The translations under genes and the position numbers were made by a program. This document shows, in pieces, positions 22,012 to 31,916 of a stretch of DNA of 38,207 nucleotides. Positions within the stretch are counted from its first letter, which is position 1. Each line of letters opens with the position of its first letter. Origin of the DNA: an uncultured Clostridia bacterium (lineage in GTDB: Bacteria > Bacillota > Clostridia > TANB77 > CAG-508); the NCBI GenBank assembly GCA_944392175.1, contig CALXVT010000001.1:1-38207 (forward strand), written 5' to 3'. Under the pieces are notes generated by a model. It did no database searches, was not told where the DNA came from, and saw only the letters and a list, made by a program, of their open reading frames with translations.

Positions 22012-23322
22012 ATGAATAGAGTAGAACCAAGAACATTATCAGGTTTTATGGAATTATTACCTAATGAACAAATATTATTTAATCAAATGAAAGAAAAAAT
22101 ACAAAAAACATATGAAAGATTTGGATTTTTACCACTTGATACGCCTGTTATAGAATCAGCAGAAGTGCTACTTGCAAAAGCCGGTGGAGAAACAGAAAAT
22201 CAAATTTATAGATTCCAAAAAGGAGATAATGATTTAGCATTAAGATTTGATTTAACAGTTCCACTTGCAAAATATGTTGCAAAAAATTATGGAAATTTAA
22301 GTTTCCCATTTAGAAGATATCAAATTGGAAAAGTGTATAGAGGAGAACGTGCACAAAAAGGAAGATATAGAGAATTTTATCAATGCGATATAGATATTAT
22401 TGGTGATGGAGAATTAGATTTAATTAATGATGCAGAAATTCCTAGTATTATTTATACACTTTTTAAAGAATTAGGATTTAATGATTTTACAATAAAGATT
22501 AATAATAGAAAAATATTAAATGGATTATTTGAAAGTATTAATCAAAAAGATAATTCAACAGAGATATTAAGAATTATTGATAAAATAGAAAAAATTGGAA
22601 AAGATGCAGTAATTGAAGAATTGAAAAAATTAAACGTAAAAGATGAACAAATAAACAAAATAATTTCATTTATAGAAATAACAGGTTCTTCAGATGAAAA
22701 AATAGAAAAATTAGAGAATTTAGGAATTACAAATGAAACATATTTAAAAGGAATAAATGAATTAAAAACAGTAGTACAAAATGTTAGATTATTTGGAGTT
22801 CCAGATAGCAATTTTATGGTTGATTTAACAATTGCTAGAGGGTTGGATTATTATACAGGAACAGTTTATGAAACATTTTTAAATAAATATAGAGAACTTG
22901 GAAGTGTATGTTCAGGTGGTAGATATGAGAATTTAGCAGAATATTACACAGATAAGAGTTTACCAGGAGTTGGAATTTCTATTGGACTTACAAGATTTTT
23001 CTATAAATTAAATGAGCTTAATATAATAAAAGCAGACAGAAAATCAATTTCTGATGTTTTGATTATTCCTGTAGTAGAAGATTTAAAAGAACCAATAAAA
23101 TTAGCAGCAGATTTAAGAAAGATTGGAGTAAATACAGAAGTATACTTAAATGATAAAAAATTAAAAGCTAAATTAAAATATGCTGACAAATTACAAATCC
23201 CATATACTATAATTATTGGAGAAGATGAAATAAAATCTAATAAAATTAAAGTTAAAAATATGGAAACTGGTGAAAGTATAGAAACAGAATTATCAGCAGA
23301 AAAAATTAAAGAAATTATATAA
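22012..23322 (+). CDS. hisS: Histidyl-tRNA synthetase
   Basis: A class II aminoacyl-tRNA synthetase that charges tRNA(His). The 436-residue protein has motif 1 in FGFLPLDTPVIESAEVL, motif 2 with RYQIGKVYRGERAQKGRYREFYQCDI (seen as two halves), the HisRS-specific histidine A loop in ARGLDYYTGTVYE, and motif 3 with GVGISIGLTRF, then the anticodon-binding domain (about 345-436). The ATG at 22012 was chosen, 11 bases after AGGAG; the in-frame GTG at 22003 is too close to it. No T-box leader is present, so expression follows the recJ-relA-MBL run. It is ended by a strong terminator. Confidence 0.97.
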   Translation: MNRVEPRTLSGFMELLPNEQILFNQMKEKIQKTYERFGFLPLDTPVIESAEVLLAKAGGETENQIYRFQKGDNDLALRFDLTVPLAKYVAKNYGNLSFPFRRYQIGKVYRGERAQKGRYREFYQCDIDIIGDGELDLINDAEIPSIIYTLFKELGFNDFTIKINNRKILNGLFESINQKDNSTEILRIIDKIEKIGKDAVIEELKKLNVKDEQINKIISFIEITGSSDEKIEKLENLGITNETYLKGINELKTVVQNVRLFGVPDSNFMVDLTIARGLDYYTGTVYETFLNKYRELGSVCSGGRYENLAEYYTDKSLPGVGISIGLTRFFYKLNELNIIKADRKSISDVLIIPVVEDLKEPIKLAADLRKIGVNTEVYLNDKKLKAKLKYADKLQIPYTIIIGEDEIKSNKIKVKNMETGESIETELSAEKIKEII

Positions 23323-23324
23323 TT

Positions 23325-23356
23325 AAAAACTAGAGCATTGGCTCTAGTTTTTTTCT
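23325..23356 (+). terminator. Rho-independent terminator after hisS
   Basis: AAAAACTAGAGC (23325-23336) / GCTCTAGTTTTT (23341-23352), perfect 12-bp stem, 4-base loop ATTG, tail of seven T. Confidence 0.95.
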
Positions 23357-23445
23357 ACTATACGAAATAATTAAAATACTTGTCATATTTATTAAATATA
23401 TGAATATACATATAATAGTATATTTATGCAAAAGGTGGATATATT

Positions 23446-24537
23446 ATGATAAATATGAGAGTGATAAAAGCTAAAACCGCTATTATGACTGTTGTTATAA
23501 TAGTTTTTTTATTAATTAGCGTAATAAAAGTAATATCATTTTATTCAAATAGTTTGAAAGAAGTGTCATTAACTTCGTGTATTGAAGAAACAATATTATC
23601 AACAAGAGGAAATGTTTTAAAACAAGTAAATGGAATAGACAGAGATAGTAGTGAAAAAATTTTATCATCTGAACTAGCTATGAGTAAATATATAAAAGAA
23701 GAAAAGAAAGAGATTGCTAAAGAAAATGAAAAAAAAGAAAAATCTGATGAAAAAGAAACCGAAAAGGCAGAAACAGGTTTAAAAACAGAAGTCGTTGATG
23801 GTGAAAATATAAATAGTAAATACACCAATGAATATAATGGTGTGAAAATAAAAAATGAATCGAAATATAAATTAACAAAAGAAATATTAACTCCGAATGT
23901 TGAACTAAAAAATAAAAAAAATGTAATTATATATCATACTCATACGTGCGAAAGCTATACACAAAGTAAAGGATTTGAATATAAAGCTAGTGGAAATTTT
24001 AGAACAACTGATTTAAATTATTCAGTGGCAAGAGTGGGAAGAGAGCTAAAGAATCAATTAACTAGTTATGGTTTTAATGTTATACACGATGAAACTTATC
24101 ACGATTATCCGGCATATACAGGTTCATATGATAGGTCTTTAGTAAGTGTAAAAAATGATTTGGCAGAAAATCCTGATACAGATATTGTAATAGATTTACA
24201 TAGAGATGCAGTAGGTTCAAGTAATGAGTATGCTCCGACTGTAAAAATTGGTGATGAATATGTTGCACAAATAATGTTTGTAATTGGAACAGATGGTGGA
24301 GGATTAAAACATGATAATTGGAAAAATAATTTAAAATATGCAGTAAAAATCGTAGAAAAAGGAAATGAACTATATCCAGGTTTGTTTAAACCAATAATGG
24401 TAAGAAATTCAAGATATAACCAACATGTTGCAAGTGCTGCAACAATCATGGAAATAGGTGCAACAGGAAATACAATGGATCAATGTTTAAATAGTATGAA
24501 ATATTTAGCTAAAGTTATGGATGAGGCATTAAAATAA
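23446..24537 (+). CDS. spoIIP: Stage II sporulation protein P (SpoIIP), cell-wall amidase
   Basis: SpoIIP works with SpoIID and SpoIIM to thin septal peptidoglycan during engulfment and cleaves the amide bond between N-acetylmuramic acid and the stem peptide. The 363-residue protein has an N-terminal membrane anchor (about 9-32), a variable linker rich in K and E (about 76-110), then the catalytic domain: VIIYHTHTCESYTQ with histidine and glutamate, NYSVARVGRELKNQL, VIHDETYHDYPAYTGSYDRS, IVIDLHRDAVGS and AATIMEIGATGNT. It is diagnostic for a spore-forming lineage. AGGTGG lies before the ATG. The upstream AT-rich DNA has no clear sigma-E promoter at the correct spacing. Confidence 0.93.
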   Translation: MINMRVIKAKTAIMTVVIIVFLLISVIKVISFYSNSLKEVSLTSCIEETILSTRGNVLKQVNGIDRDSSEKILSSELAMSKYIKEEKKEIAKENEKKEKSDEKETEKAETGLKTEVVDGENINSKYTNEYNGVKIKNESKYKLTKEILTPNVELKNKKNVIIYHTHTCESYTQSKGFEYKASGNFRTTDLNYSVARVGRELKNQLTSYGFNVIHDETYHDYPAYTGSYDRSLVSVKNDLAENPDTDIVIDLHRDAVGSSNEYAPTVKIGDEYVAQIMFVIGTDGGGLKHDNWKNNLKYAVKIVEKGNELYPGLFKPIMVRNSRYNQHVASAATIMEIGATGNTMDQCLNSMKYLAKVMDEALK

Positions 24538-24598
24538 GACTTGACTAGTATTTCTATTTAGTGTTTAATGTACAGAGGAAAAATGATTGGAGGAGCAA

Positions 24599-27313
24599 AT
24601 GAAGAAAATAAAAGAATTTGTTATAAAAAACAAAGTATATTTTTTGTATACAATTTTATTTATAATAACATTTATACTGACATATTGGATATTTTACAAA
24701 AATAGAATAAGTTTTATATGGAATAATGATGGAGTGAAACAACATTTCGCGATATTATATGATTTTAATGAAAATATTAGGAAAGTATTTAAAAATGGTT
24801 TAAATACTTTCAGTTTGAATATTGGATTAGGATTAGATATTATAGGGCAATATAGTTATTATGTCTTAGGAGATCCTTTTGCATTAATAAGCTTGATATT
24901 TCCAATGGATAAATTAAATTATGCATATTGTTTAATGGTAATAGCAAGAATGTTTTGCGCAGGACTGGCTTTTATTGTTTTTTGCAAATATAAAAAGAAA
25001 AAAGATTTCCCTATATTAATTGGAACAATTGGATATGTATTTTGTGGTTTTGCAATATATGGAGGATTGAGACATCCATATTTTTTAAATTCAATGATAT
25101 TACTTCCAATAATATTTATAGGAATAGAAAAAATATTTAAAGAAGATAAGAAAATATTGTTTATAATTTCAATATTTTTATCTGCAGTTGTAAATTATTA
25201 CTTTTTCTATATGTTAACAATCATTGCAGTTATTTATGCTGCAGTCTATTATTTTTACAATTATAGAAAAGCAGGAGTTAAATATTTCTTTAAAATATTA
25301 GGAAAGTTTACTATTTGTTATATAATAGGAGTGCTTTTAAGTGGGATTATATTAGTTCCTACAATATTTGCATTTTTAAATTCAGCTAGATCAGATGCAG
25401 ATATAGTAATGGAATTTAGTTCTAGCTATTATCCGAACTTCTTGATGAATAATTTAAATATTGATGGAACAAATTGGAAAGTTGTCGGACTTACAAGTTT
25501 ATTTATACCTTTATTAGCAGTTGGATTTGTGAATATTAAAAATAATAAAAATGAAATAACTATATTAATAATTATGACAATAATGTTACTAATACCACAA
25601 ATTGCATCAATAATGAATGGTTTTTCATATCCAACAGATAGATGGATATTTGCATATATATTTATACTATGTTATATAATGACAAATAATTTTAAAAAAA
25701 GTTACAATAAATATGAAATTATAATTATGAGTATTGTAACAATTTTATATGGAATGCTAGCATGGTTTACAGCTCAAAAAAATGAACAAAAGCTACAAAA
25801 TTTTGCATTTAATATGATATTTGCAATACTATTTGTTGTAATAATTGGAATAAAAGATATTTTATTTAAAAACAAAACAAGAAAAGTAACTGTAAATATT
25901 GTAAATATTTTAATGATTATTGTTTTAATTACAAACATAAAAGTAAACTCCTCATATTTATTAGATAAAGATAAAGGAAATTATTCTGGGGAATTTATAA
26001 AACTTTCAAATAATTATAAAATTTATGAAACAGAAAATGAAGCAATTACAAATTTTAAAGAAGCTGTTGAATATATAAAACAGATAGATAATACAGTTTA
26101 TAGAATTACAAAATATCCGATAAAAATTGATAATACAAGTATTGTGTATAATTATAATGGTATTTCAGGTTATTATTCTATAGGAAATAGTGGAGTATAT
26201 AATTTTGCAGAAGAACTTGAACTTACAGGATATAAACAAACTGTTCCAATATCAAATTTAAATAATAAATCCCAATTATTAGATTTATTAGGTGTTAAAT
26301 ATTTAGTATGTGATGAAAAAAATGAAAAATATGTACCATATGGTTTTGAGCTAATTAAAGAAATAGAGAAAACTAAAATCTATGAAAACAAGAATTATTT
26401 ACCTATTGGCATATTTTATAATAAGTATATAAATAATAACGAATATGATAGCTTGACAAGTTTAGAAAAACAAAATAGTATGATAGAATTTGCTAAAATA
26501 GAAGATGAAGAAAAAATAAAAGATTATCAAATAGAAAAAGGTAATTTAGATGATATAAAAAATATAGAAGATGAAATTAATTATAAAATTAATGATGAAA
26601 AAGGAATCTTAGAAGGCAATACTATAAATACAGAAAAAGGGAAAAATACAATAGAGTTACAATTGGATTATATTCCAAAAGGAGAATTATATATTATTTT
26701 TGAGAATATAAATTATATACCAGATTCAAATAAAAGTAGTACAAAGTATACTTTGAATGTAGAAAATGCAGAAAAAACAGTTTCAGAAACTGTTCAAGAT
26801 ATAAAAAATGCATATTATATAAAAAAGGATAATTTGGTGTTTAATTTTGGAGAAAGTAACAAACGAGATAATAAAATAAAAATAACAATAGATGCGAATA
26901 AGGGAAAATTCACTTTTGATAAAATAAAGGTTGTTAGTATTCCATACGAAAAGATTGATGAACAGGCTCAAAAATTAAAAAAATCAGAATTTGAGAATAT
27001 AGTGTATTCAAATAATAGAATTACAGGAAATATTAAAAATCAAAAAGATGGTATATTACAATTATCTATTCCATTTTCTAGTGGATGGAAATGTTATGTG
27101 GATGGACAAGCAGTGGAGACGATTAAGGTTAATACAGCTTTTATAGGAATACCACTAAAATCAGGAGAACATTCAATTGAATTTGTTTATAGTACACCTG
27201 GACTAAATCTTGGAATAATTTCTTCTGTTATAGGGATAATTGGATTGATGATATTAGTAAATATTGACAAGAATAATAAGAGAAAAAAGAAATTAATAGA
27301 GAAAAAATGTTGA
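24599..27313 (+). CDS. YfhO-family multispanning membrane protein
   Basis: YfhO-type proteins are GT-C-like membrane enzymes that modify cell-surface polymers such as lipoteichoic acid with sugars. The 904 residues contain many hydrophobic helices in the first half (about residues 13-34, 100-130, 145-165, 170-190, 195-225, 235-265 and more). The YfhO landmarks WNNDGVKQHFAILYDF and LGDPFALISLIFP lie in the first extracellular loop, and FSYPTDRWIFAY near 320. The C-terminal half is soluble, with a late IPFSSGWKCYVDGQ and a last helix near 880. The ATG at 24599 follows GGAGGAG; the TTG at 24587 overlaps that site. Native composition, monocistronic between spoIIP and pyk. A role in teichoic acid glycosylation is plausible given the locus downstream, but not shown. 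Confidence 0.85.
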   Translation: MKKIKEFVIKNKVYFLYTILFIITFILTYWIFYKNRISFIWNNDGVKQHFAILYDFNENIRKVFKNGLNTFSLNIGLGLDIIGQYSYYVLGDPFALISLIFPMDKLNYAYCLMVIARMFCAGLAFIVFCKYKKKKDFPILIGTIGYVFCGFAIYGGLRHPYFLNSMILLPIIFIGIEKIFKEDKKILFIISIFLSAVVNYYFFYMLTIIAVIYAAVYYFYNYRKAGVKYFFKILGKFTICYIIGVLLSGIILVPTIFAFLNSARSDADIVMEFSSSYYPNFLMNNLNIDGTNWKVVGLTSLFIPLLAVGFVNIKNNKNEITILIIMTIMLLIPQIASIMNGFSYPTDRWIFAYIFILCYIMTNNFKKSYNKYEIIIMSIVTILYGMLAWFTAQKNEQKLQNFAFNMIFAILFVVIIGIKDILFKNKTRKVTVNIVNILMIIVLITNIKVNSSYLLDKDKGNYSGEFIKLSNNYKIYETENEAITNFKEAVEYIKQIDNTVYRITKYPIKIDNTSIVYNYNGISGYYSIGNSGVYNFAEELELTGYKQTVPISNLNNKSQLLDLLGVKYLVCDEKNEKYVPYGFELIKEIEKTKIYENKNYLPIGIFYNKYINNNEYDSLTSLEKQNSMIEFAKIEDEEKIKDYQIEKGNLDDIKNIEDEINYKINDEKGILEGNTINTEKGKNTIELQLDYIPKGELYIIFENINYIPDSNKSSTKYTLNVENAEKTVSETVQDIKNAYYIKKDNLVFNFGESNKRDNKIKITIDANKGKFTFDKIKVVSIPYEKIDEQAQKLKKSEFENIVYSNNRITGNIKNQKDGILQLSIPFSSGWKCYVDGQAVETIKVNTAFIGIPLKSGEHSIEFVYSTPGLNLGIISSVIGIIGLMILVNIDKNNKRKKKLIEKKC

Positions 27314-27321
27314 AAAATGTA

Positions 27322-27350
27322 TTGTAGAGCTGATTTGTTTGTGATATAAT
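27322..27350 (+). promoter_or_regulatory. Predicted sigma-A promoter of pyk
   Basis: TTGTAG (27322-27327), 17 bases, TATAAT (27345-27350). Confidence 0.65.
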
Positions 27351-27385
27351 AACATCCAGTGTCAAATTATTAGGAGGTAATTATT

Positions 27386-28840
27386 GTGAAAGAAAGAAAT
27401 TTAAGAAAAACAAATATCGTATGTACAATAGGACCAGCAGTAGAAAATAGAATGGAAGAATTAATGAAGGCTGGAATGTCTATTGCAAGAATTAATTTTT
27501 CTCATGGAGATTATGCAGAACAAGCAGATAAAATTGAAAGATTTTTTGAAATAAGAAAAAAATTAGGATTACCTGTATCAATAATGTTAGATACAAAAGG
27601 ACCAGAAATAAGAACAGCATTAAATAAAGCAGGTAGAGATGTAAAAGTTCAATTAAAAGAAGGACAAAAATTTACATTCTTCTATGAAGATAGATTAGGT
27701 GATGAAGAAGGAACATCACTTTCTTACAAAGATTTATATAAAGATGTAAAACCAGGAAATTTAATATTAATTGATGATGGTAAAATTCAAATAAGAGTTG
27801 ATGAAATAAAAGATAAAGATATAATTGGAACAGTTTTAAATGATGGTGGTGCAGGATCAAGAAAAAGTATAAATGTACCAGGAGTTTCTGTAAAAATACC
27901 ATTCTTAAGTCCAAAAGATATAAATGACTTATCAAATGGAGCAAAAGCAGGATTTGATTATGTTTCTGCATCATTTGTAAGAAATAAAGAAGATATAGCA
28001 GAAATGCGTAAAGTATTGGATGACAATGGCGGAAAAGATGTTAAAATCTTAGCAAAAATAGAAAATCAAGAAGGAATAGATAATTTTGAAGAAATTTTAG
28101 CAGCATGTGATGGTATAATGGTAGCTCGTGGAGATATGGCCGTTGAAGTTCCATTTGAAGAAGTACCAGTTGTTCAAAAAAGATTTATTAAAAGATGTAA
28201 TGAAGAAGGTAAATTAGTAATAACAGCTACACAAATGCTAGAAAGCATGACAAATAATCCATTACCAACAAGAGCTGAAGTAAGTGATGTTGCTAATGCT
28301 ATATATGATCGTACAGGATGTATAATGCTTTCTGGTGAAACTGCAATGGGAGATTATCCATTAGAATGTGTTAATGCAATGGTAAAAATCGCTAAAAGTG
28401 TTGAACCAACAATTAATTACTGGAAGAGATTTACTAAAAAAGATTGGAAATTAGAATATGCAGATATAGATTCTCATGCAGCATATACAAGCTGTGTAAC
28501 AGCAAGAGATATTAAAGCTGATGCTATAATTGATTATACACATACAGGAAATTCTGCAAGAAGATTAGCAGGTTATGGACCAGCTTGCCCAATTTTTGCA
28601 ATTACAGATTCAGAAAAAGTATATAATCAATTAGGACCAATTTGGAATGTATACCCAATTTTAATAAAAGATGGTACAGATATTGATGATACAATAGAAA
28701 AAGGTGTAGAAAAATTATTAGAAGATGGAAAATTAGAAAAAGGAGATACAGCTGTTTTATGTGGTGGACCACAAATAATGAGCAAAGAAAAATCTAAATA
28801 TGCTGTTAACAAAACAGTTGGAGGAATTTTAAAAATTTAA
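27386..28840 (+). CDS. pyk: Pyruvate kinase
   Basis: Pyruvate kinase makes pyruvate and ATP from phosphoenolpyruvate and ADP. The 484-residue protein has the N-terminal TNIVCTIGPA, ARINFSHGDY, MLDTKGPEIRTA, ILAKIENQEG, the signature IMVARGDMAVEVP with the metal-binding residues, ATQMLESM and SGETAMGDYP, then a C-terminal allosteric domain (about 360-484). The extra phosphohistidine domain found in some Bacillus enzymes is absent. The start is GTG at 27386; AGGAGG lies nine bases upstream and no ATG fits. It is ended by an unusually long, perfect terminator. Confidence 0.97.
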   Translation: MKERNLRKTNIVCTIGPAVENRMEELMKAGMSIARINFSHGDYAEQADKIERFFEIRKKLGLPVSIMLDTKGPEIRTALNKAGRDVKVQLKEGQKFTFFYEDRLGDEEGTSLSYKDLYKDVKPGNLILIDDGKIQIRVDEIKDKDIIGTVLNDGGAGSRKSINVPGVSVKIPFLSPKDINDLSNGAKAGFDYVSASFVRNKEDIAEMRKVLDDNGGKDVKILAKIENQEGIDNFEEILAACDGIMVARGDMAVEVPFEEVPVVQKRFIKRCNEEGKLVITATQMLESMTNNPLPTRAEVSDVANAIYDRTGCIMLSGETAMGDYPLECVNAMVKIAKSVEPTINYWKRFTKKDWKLEYADIDSHAAYTSCVTARDIKADAIIDYTHTGNSARRLAGYGPACPIFAITDSEKVYNQLGPIWNVYPILIKDGTDIDDTIEKGVEKLLEDGKLEKGDTAVLCGGPQIMSKEKSKYAVNKTVGGILKI

Positions 28841-28846
28841 TAAAAG

Positions 28847-28901
28847 TATAATATACAAAAAAGCAAGTAACAAAATGTTACTTGCTTTTTTGTATATTAT
28901 A
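28847..28901. terminator. 26-bp perfect hairpin terminator after pyk
   Basis: A 26-bp stem without mismatch (28847-28872 / 28876-28901), loop AAA. The core is GCAAGTAACA / TGTTACTTGC and carries six A/T on each side, so it can work in both directions. Confidence 0.93.
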
Positions 28902-28953
28902 GTATTTATAAAATTGTAATTAAGAGTTTACAAATAAAAAATTAAATCGTAGG

Positions 28954-28982
28954 TTGAATTTAAAGAAAAAGTATTATAGAAT
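28954..28982 (+). promoter_or_regulatory. Candidate promoter of the teichoic acid GT2-TagF gene
   Basis: TTGAAT (28954-28959), 17 bases, TAGAAT (28977-28982), giving a leader of about 70 bases. Confidence 0.4.
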
Positions 28983-29059
28983 AAGGAAAGTTAAAAAATG
29001 AAGAAATATACTTAAGTTAAATTTTATATAAAAATACTATAAAGGATGAGGAGAAAAAT

Positions 29060-31723
29060 ATGGAAAAATACAAATATAAATTTTCGGTAATAATACCAGT
29101 ATACAATACAGAACAATATTTAGCTGAAGCAATTGAATCAGTTATAAAACAGAATATTGGATTTAAAAAAAATATTCAAATTATATTGGTTAATGATGGA
29201 AGTACTGATAATAGCCAAAAAATCTGTTTAGAATATCAAAAAAATTATCCAGAAAACATAAAATACGTGGAGCAAGAAAATGCAGGAGTAAGTGCTGCAA
29301 GAAATAATGGAATGCAATATATAGAAGGAAAATATACTAATTTTTTAGATTCTGATGATAAATGGAATTCAAATGTATTTTCTAAAGTATATAAGTTTTT
29401 TGAAAAAAATTATGAAAATATCAATATAGTTGCTTGTAGACAAAAGTTTTTTGAAGCAAGAGAAGATTATCATATGCTTGATTATAGATTTGAAAAAACA
29501 AGAATAATTGATATTATGAAAGAATACAATTGTATGCAATTAAATGTTACAGCTGCATTTATTAAATCAGAGGTATTAAAAACTAATAAATATAAGTTTG
29601 ATACTAGATTGAAATATTGTGAAGATTCAAAGTTTATAACTCAAATATTACTTGATACGACTTTAAAATATGGAGCAATTAGAGAAGCAGTGCATAATTA
29701 TAGAAAAAGATTTGGCGAAACATCAGCTATACAATTAAAGACAAAGTCTATTAATTGGTATTTAGAAGCACCTAAATATTCATATTATGAAATTATGAAC
29801 CAATCTATAGAAAAATTTGGATATATACTTCCATATGTTCAATTTTATGTTATGTATGATACGCAATGGAGATTAAAAGAAAAAATACCAAGTATTTTTT
29901 CTAAAGAGCAAGTTATACAATATAAAGATATTACAATTGATATATTAAAGCATATAGATGATAATATTATAGTTGAACAAAAGCAATTAAAAAGTGAATA
30001 TAAAGTTTATGCATTATCACTTAAATATGGAAAAAACATAGCAGAAGATTTGGAATTAAAAGGAAATATATTATATTTTAATAATTTGCCTTTGTATAAT
30101 ATAAAAAGAAAAACTTTATTCAATATACAATTAATAAATATTATAAATAATACTTTAGAAATAGAAGGAGAAGTAAATACATTTATTCCTGAACAAAATT
30201 ATAAAATTTATGCATTATTAAACAATGGAAAAACATACGATTTACAATATCTACCAGATGAGACTAACAATAGAAAAGCATTTGGAGAAGTGTTTTTAAA
30301 GAACAGAAGATTTAAAATAAGTATACCTATTTCAAATGATATAGGAAAAATTAATTTTATAATAAATTATAAAGATAGTGAAGAAAATGTAAGAAAAATA
30401 TCTTTAAATCTAGGAAAATTGACTAGATTATCAAAAATTACTTATAGGGTAGAAAAAAATTATATTATTAAATGCAGTAAAAATAGATTGTTATTAATAA
30501 AGAAAAATAAGAAATCATTAATTAGAGCTGAATTAAGGACTTTAATGGAATTGATAAAAAAATGCGAATTTAAAATTATTTTATATAGATTACTTTTTAG
30601 AATAGCTCGAAAATTAGTAAAAAAACCTATATGGATTCTTTCCGATAGAGTTGGAAGAGCAGGAGATAGTGGAGAAGTTCTATTTGATTATTTGGTTAAA
30701 AATGAGAAAAATGCAAATACATATTTCACAATATCAAAAAAATGTGAAGATTATGATAAGATAAAAAAAATTGGAAAAGTTTTAAAATATGATTCTGTAA
30801 AATATAAATTATATTTTTTATTAGCTGAATTAATAGTTTCTTCACAGGCAAATGATTGGGTTATAAATGCTTTTGGAAAAAAAGAAAGGTATATTAATGA
30901 TTTATGCAAATTTAAATTTGTATTTTTACAACATGGAATAATAAAAGATGATTTGTCATCTTGGTTAAAAAAATATTCAAAAAATATAGCTATTTTTGTA
31001 ACGAGCACTGAAAAAGAATATAACTCTATAATAAATGGAAATTATATGTATACAGCAAATGAAGTAAAATTAACTGGACTTCCAAGATACGATATATTAA
31101 ACAATAATCCTAAAAACAAGATTCTATTTATGCCAACTTGGAGAAAAGCATTAGAGGGAAAAGGAAAAGAAGGTAATACAGAATATGAATATAATGAAAT
31201 GTTTAAAGATTCTAATTATTGTAAGTTTTATAATAAAATAATTAATAATGAACGAATAATAAAGGCTATTAAAGATAACGGATATACTGCAGAATTTTTT
31301 GTACATCCCTCATTTGAAAAACAATATAAAGATTTTAAAGGGAATGAATTGGTGAAAATACATAGTGGAGAAATTAATTATAACAAAGAATTTAGCGAAG
31401 GAAATCTTTTAATTACAGATTATTCTAGTGTGGCATTTGATTTTGCTTATTTGAAAAAACCAGTAGTTTATCTACAAACAGATAAAGAAGAGTTTTTTGC
31501 TACGCATTTATATGAAAAAGGTTATTTTGATTATGATAGAGATGGTTTGGGACCTGTTTGTTATAATTATGAAGATTCAGTTAATGAGATTGTTAAAATA
31601 ATAAAATCTAAATGTAGAGAGGACAAAATTTATGAAAAACGAATAAAAGATTTCTTTAAATATACGGATAAAAATAATTGTAAAAGAGTTCATCAAGAAT
31701 TATTAAAATTGACTAAAGCGTAA
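29060..31723 (+). CDS. Bifunctional GT2 glycosyltransferase - CDP-glycerol glycerophosphotransferase (TagF-like)
   Basis: The 887-residue protein joins two enzymes. Residues 1-about 300 are a GT-A family 2 transferase: FSVIIPVYNTEQYLAEAIES, ILVNDGSTDNS (42-52) and FLDSDD with the DxD acids (95-100). A middle section of about 200 residues (beta-rich, without clear homology) leads to a CDP-glycerol glycerophosphotransferase from about 520. That part shows PIWILSDRVGRAGDSGE, FLQHGIIKDD, LTGLPRYDIL, ILFMPTWRK, FFVHPSFEKQYKDF and the late LLITDYSSVAFDFAYLKKPV. TagF-type enzymes polymerise glycerol phosphate from CDP-glycerol on the cytoplasmic face. The fusion suggests that a sugar and glycerol phosphate are added by one protein, to make a glycosylated linkage unit or a mixed repeat. 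AGGAGAAA precedes the ATG. It opens the teichoic acid locus. Confidence 0.88.
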   Translation: MEKYKYKFSVIIPVYNTEQYLAEAIESVIKQNIGFKKNIQIILVNDGSTDNSQKICLEYQKNYPENIKYVEQENAGVSAARNNGMQYIEGKYTNFLDSDDKWNSNVFSKVYKFFEKNYENINIVACRQKFFEAREDYHMLDYRFEKTRIIDIMKEYNCMQLNVTAAFIKSEVLKTNKYKFDTRLKYCEDSKFITQILLDTTLKYGAIREAVHNYRKRFGETSAIQLKTKSINWYLEAPKYSYYEIMNQSIEKFGYILPYVQFYVMYDTQWRLKEKIPSIFSKEQVIQYKDITIDILKHIDDNIIVEQKQLKSEYKVYALSLKYGKNIAEDLELKGNILYFNNLPLYNIKRKTLFNIQLINIINNTLEIEGEVNTFIPEQNYKIYALLNNGKTYDLQYLPDETNNRKAFGEVFLKNRRFKISIPISNDIGKINFIINYKDSEENVRKISLNLGKLTRLSKITYRVEKNYIIKCSKNRLLLIKKNKKSLIRAELRTLMELIKKCEFKIILYRLLFRIARKLVKKPIWILSDRVGRAGDSGEVLFDYLVKNEKNANTYFTISKKCEDYDKIKKIGKVLKYDSVKYKLYFLLAELIVSSQANDWVINAFGKKERYINDLCKFKFVFLQHGIIKDDLSSWLKKYSKNIAIFVTSTEKEYNSIINGNYMYTANEVKLTGLPRYDILNNNPKNKILFMPTWRKALEGKGKEGNTEYEYNEMFKDSNYCKFYNKIINNERIIKAIKDNGYTAEFFVHPSFEKQYKDFKGNELVKIHSGEINYNKEFSEGNLLITDYSSVAFDFAYLKKPVVYLQTDKEEFFATHLYEKGYFDYDRDGLGPVCYNYEDSVNEIVKIIKSKCREDKIYEKRIKDFFKYTDKNNCKRVHQELLKLTKA

Positions 31724-31737
31724 GCTTTTTAAAATAT

Positions 31738-31773
31738 TATATAAATAGCCACGTTTATGAAACGTGGTTTTTT
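31738..31773 (+). terminator. Rho-independent terminator after the GT2-TagF gene
   Basis: CCACGTTT (31749-31756) / AAACGTGG (31760-31767), loop ATG, tail of six T; outer A/T pairs extend the stem. Confidence 0.9.
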
Positions 31774-31855
31774 ATATAATATTAAGAAAATTTATCATTA
31801 AATAAGTCGTAAAAATAATAAAAAACCATTTTATTAGCTAAAAATATCGAAAATA

Positions 31856-31884
31856 TTGATAAAAAAATATAAATGTGATAACAT
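31856..31884 (+). promoter_or_regulatory. Candidate promoter of the LCP-tagD operon
   Basis: TTGATA (31856-31861), 17 bases, TAACAT (31879-31884), 33 bases before the LCP start codon. Confidence 0.45.
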
Positions 31885-31916
31885 ACACAATATAATAAAA
31901 CACAAGGAGAATAAAA

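Noticed and set aside
23370..23445. Sigma-E promoter of spoIIP
   Set aside because: TCATATT and CATATAAT can be found, but about 19 bases apart, which does not fit the usual spacing of about 14.
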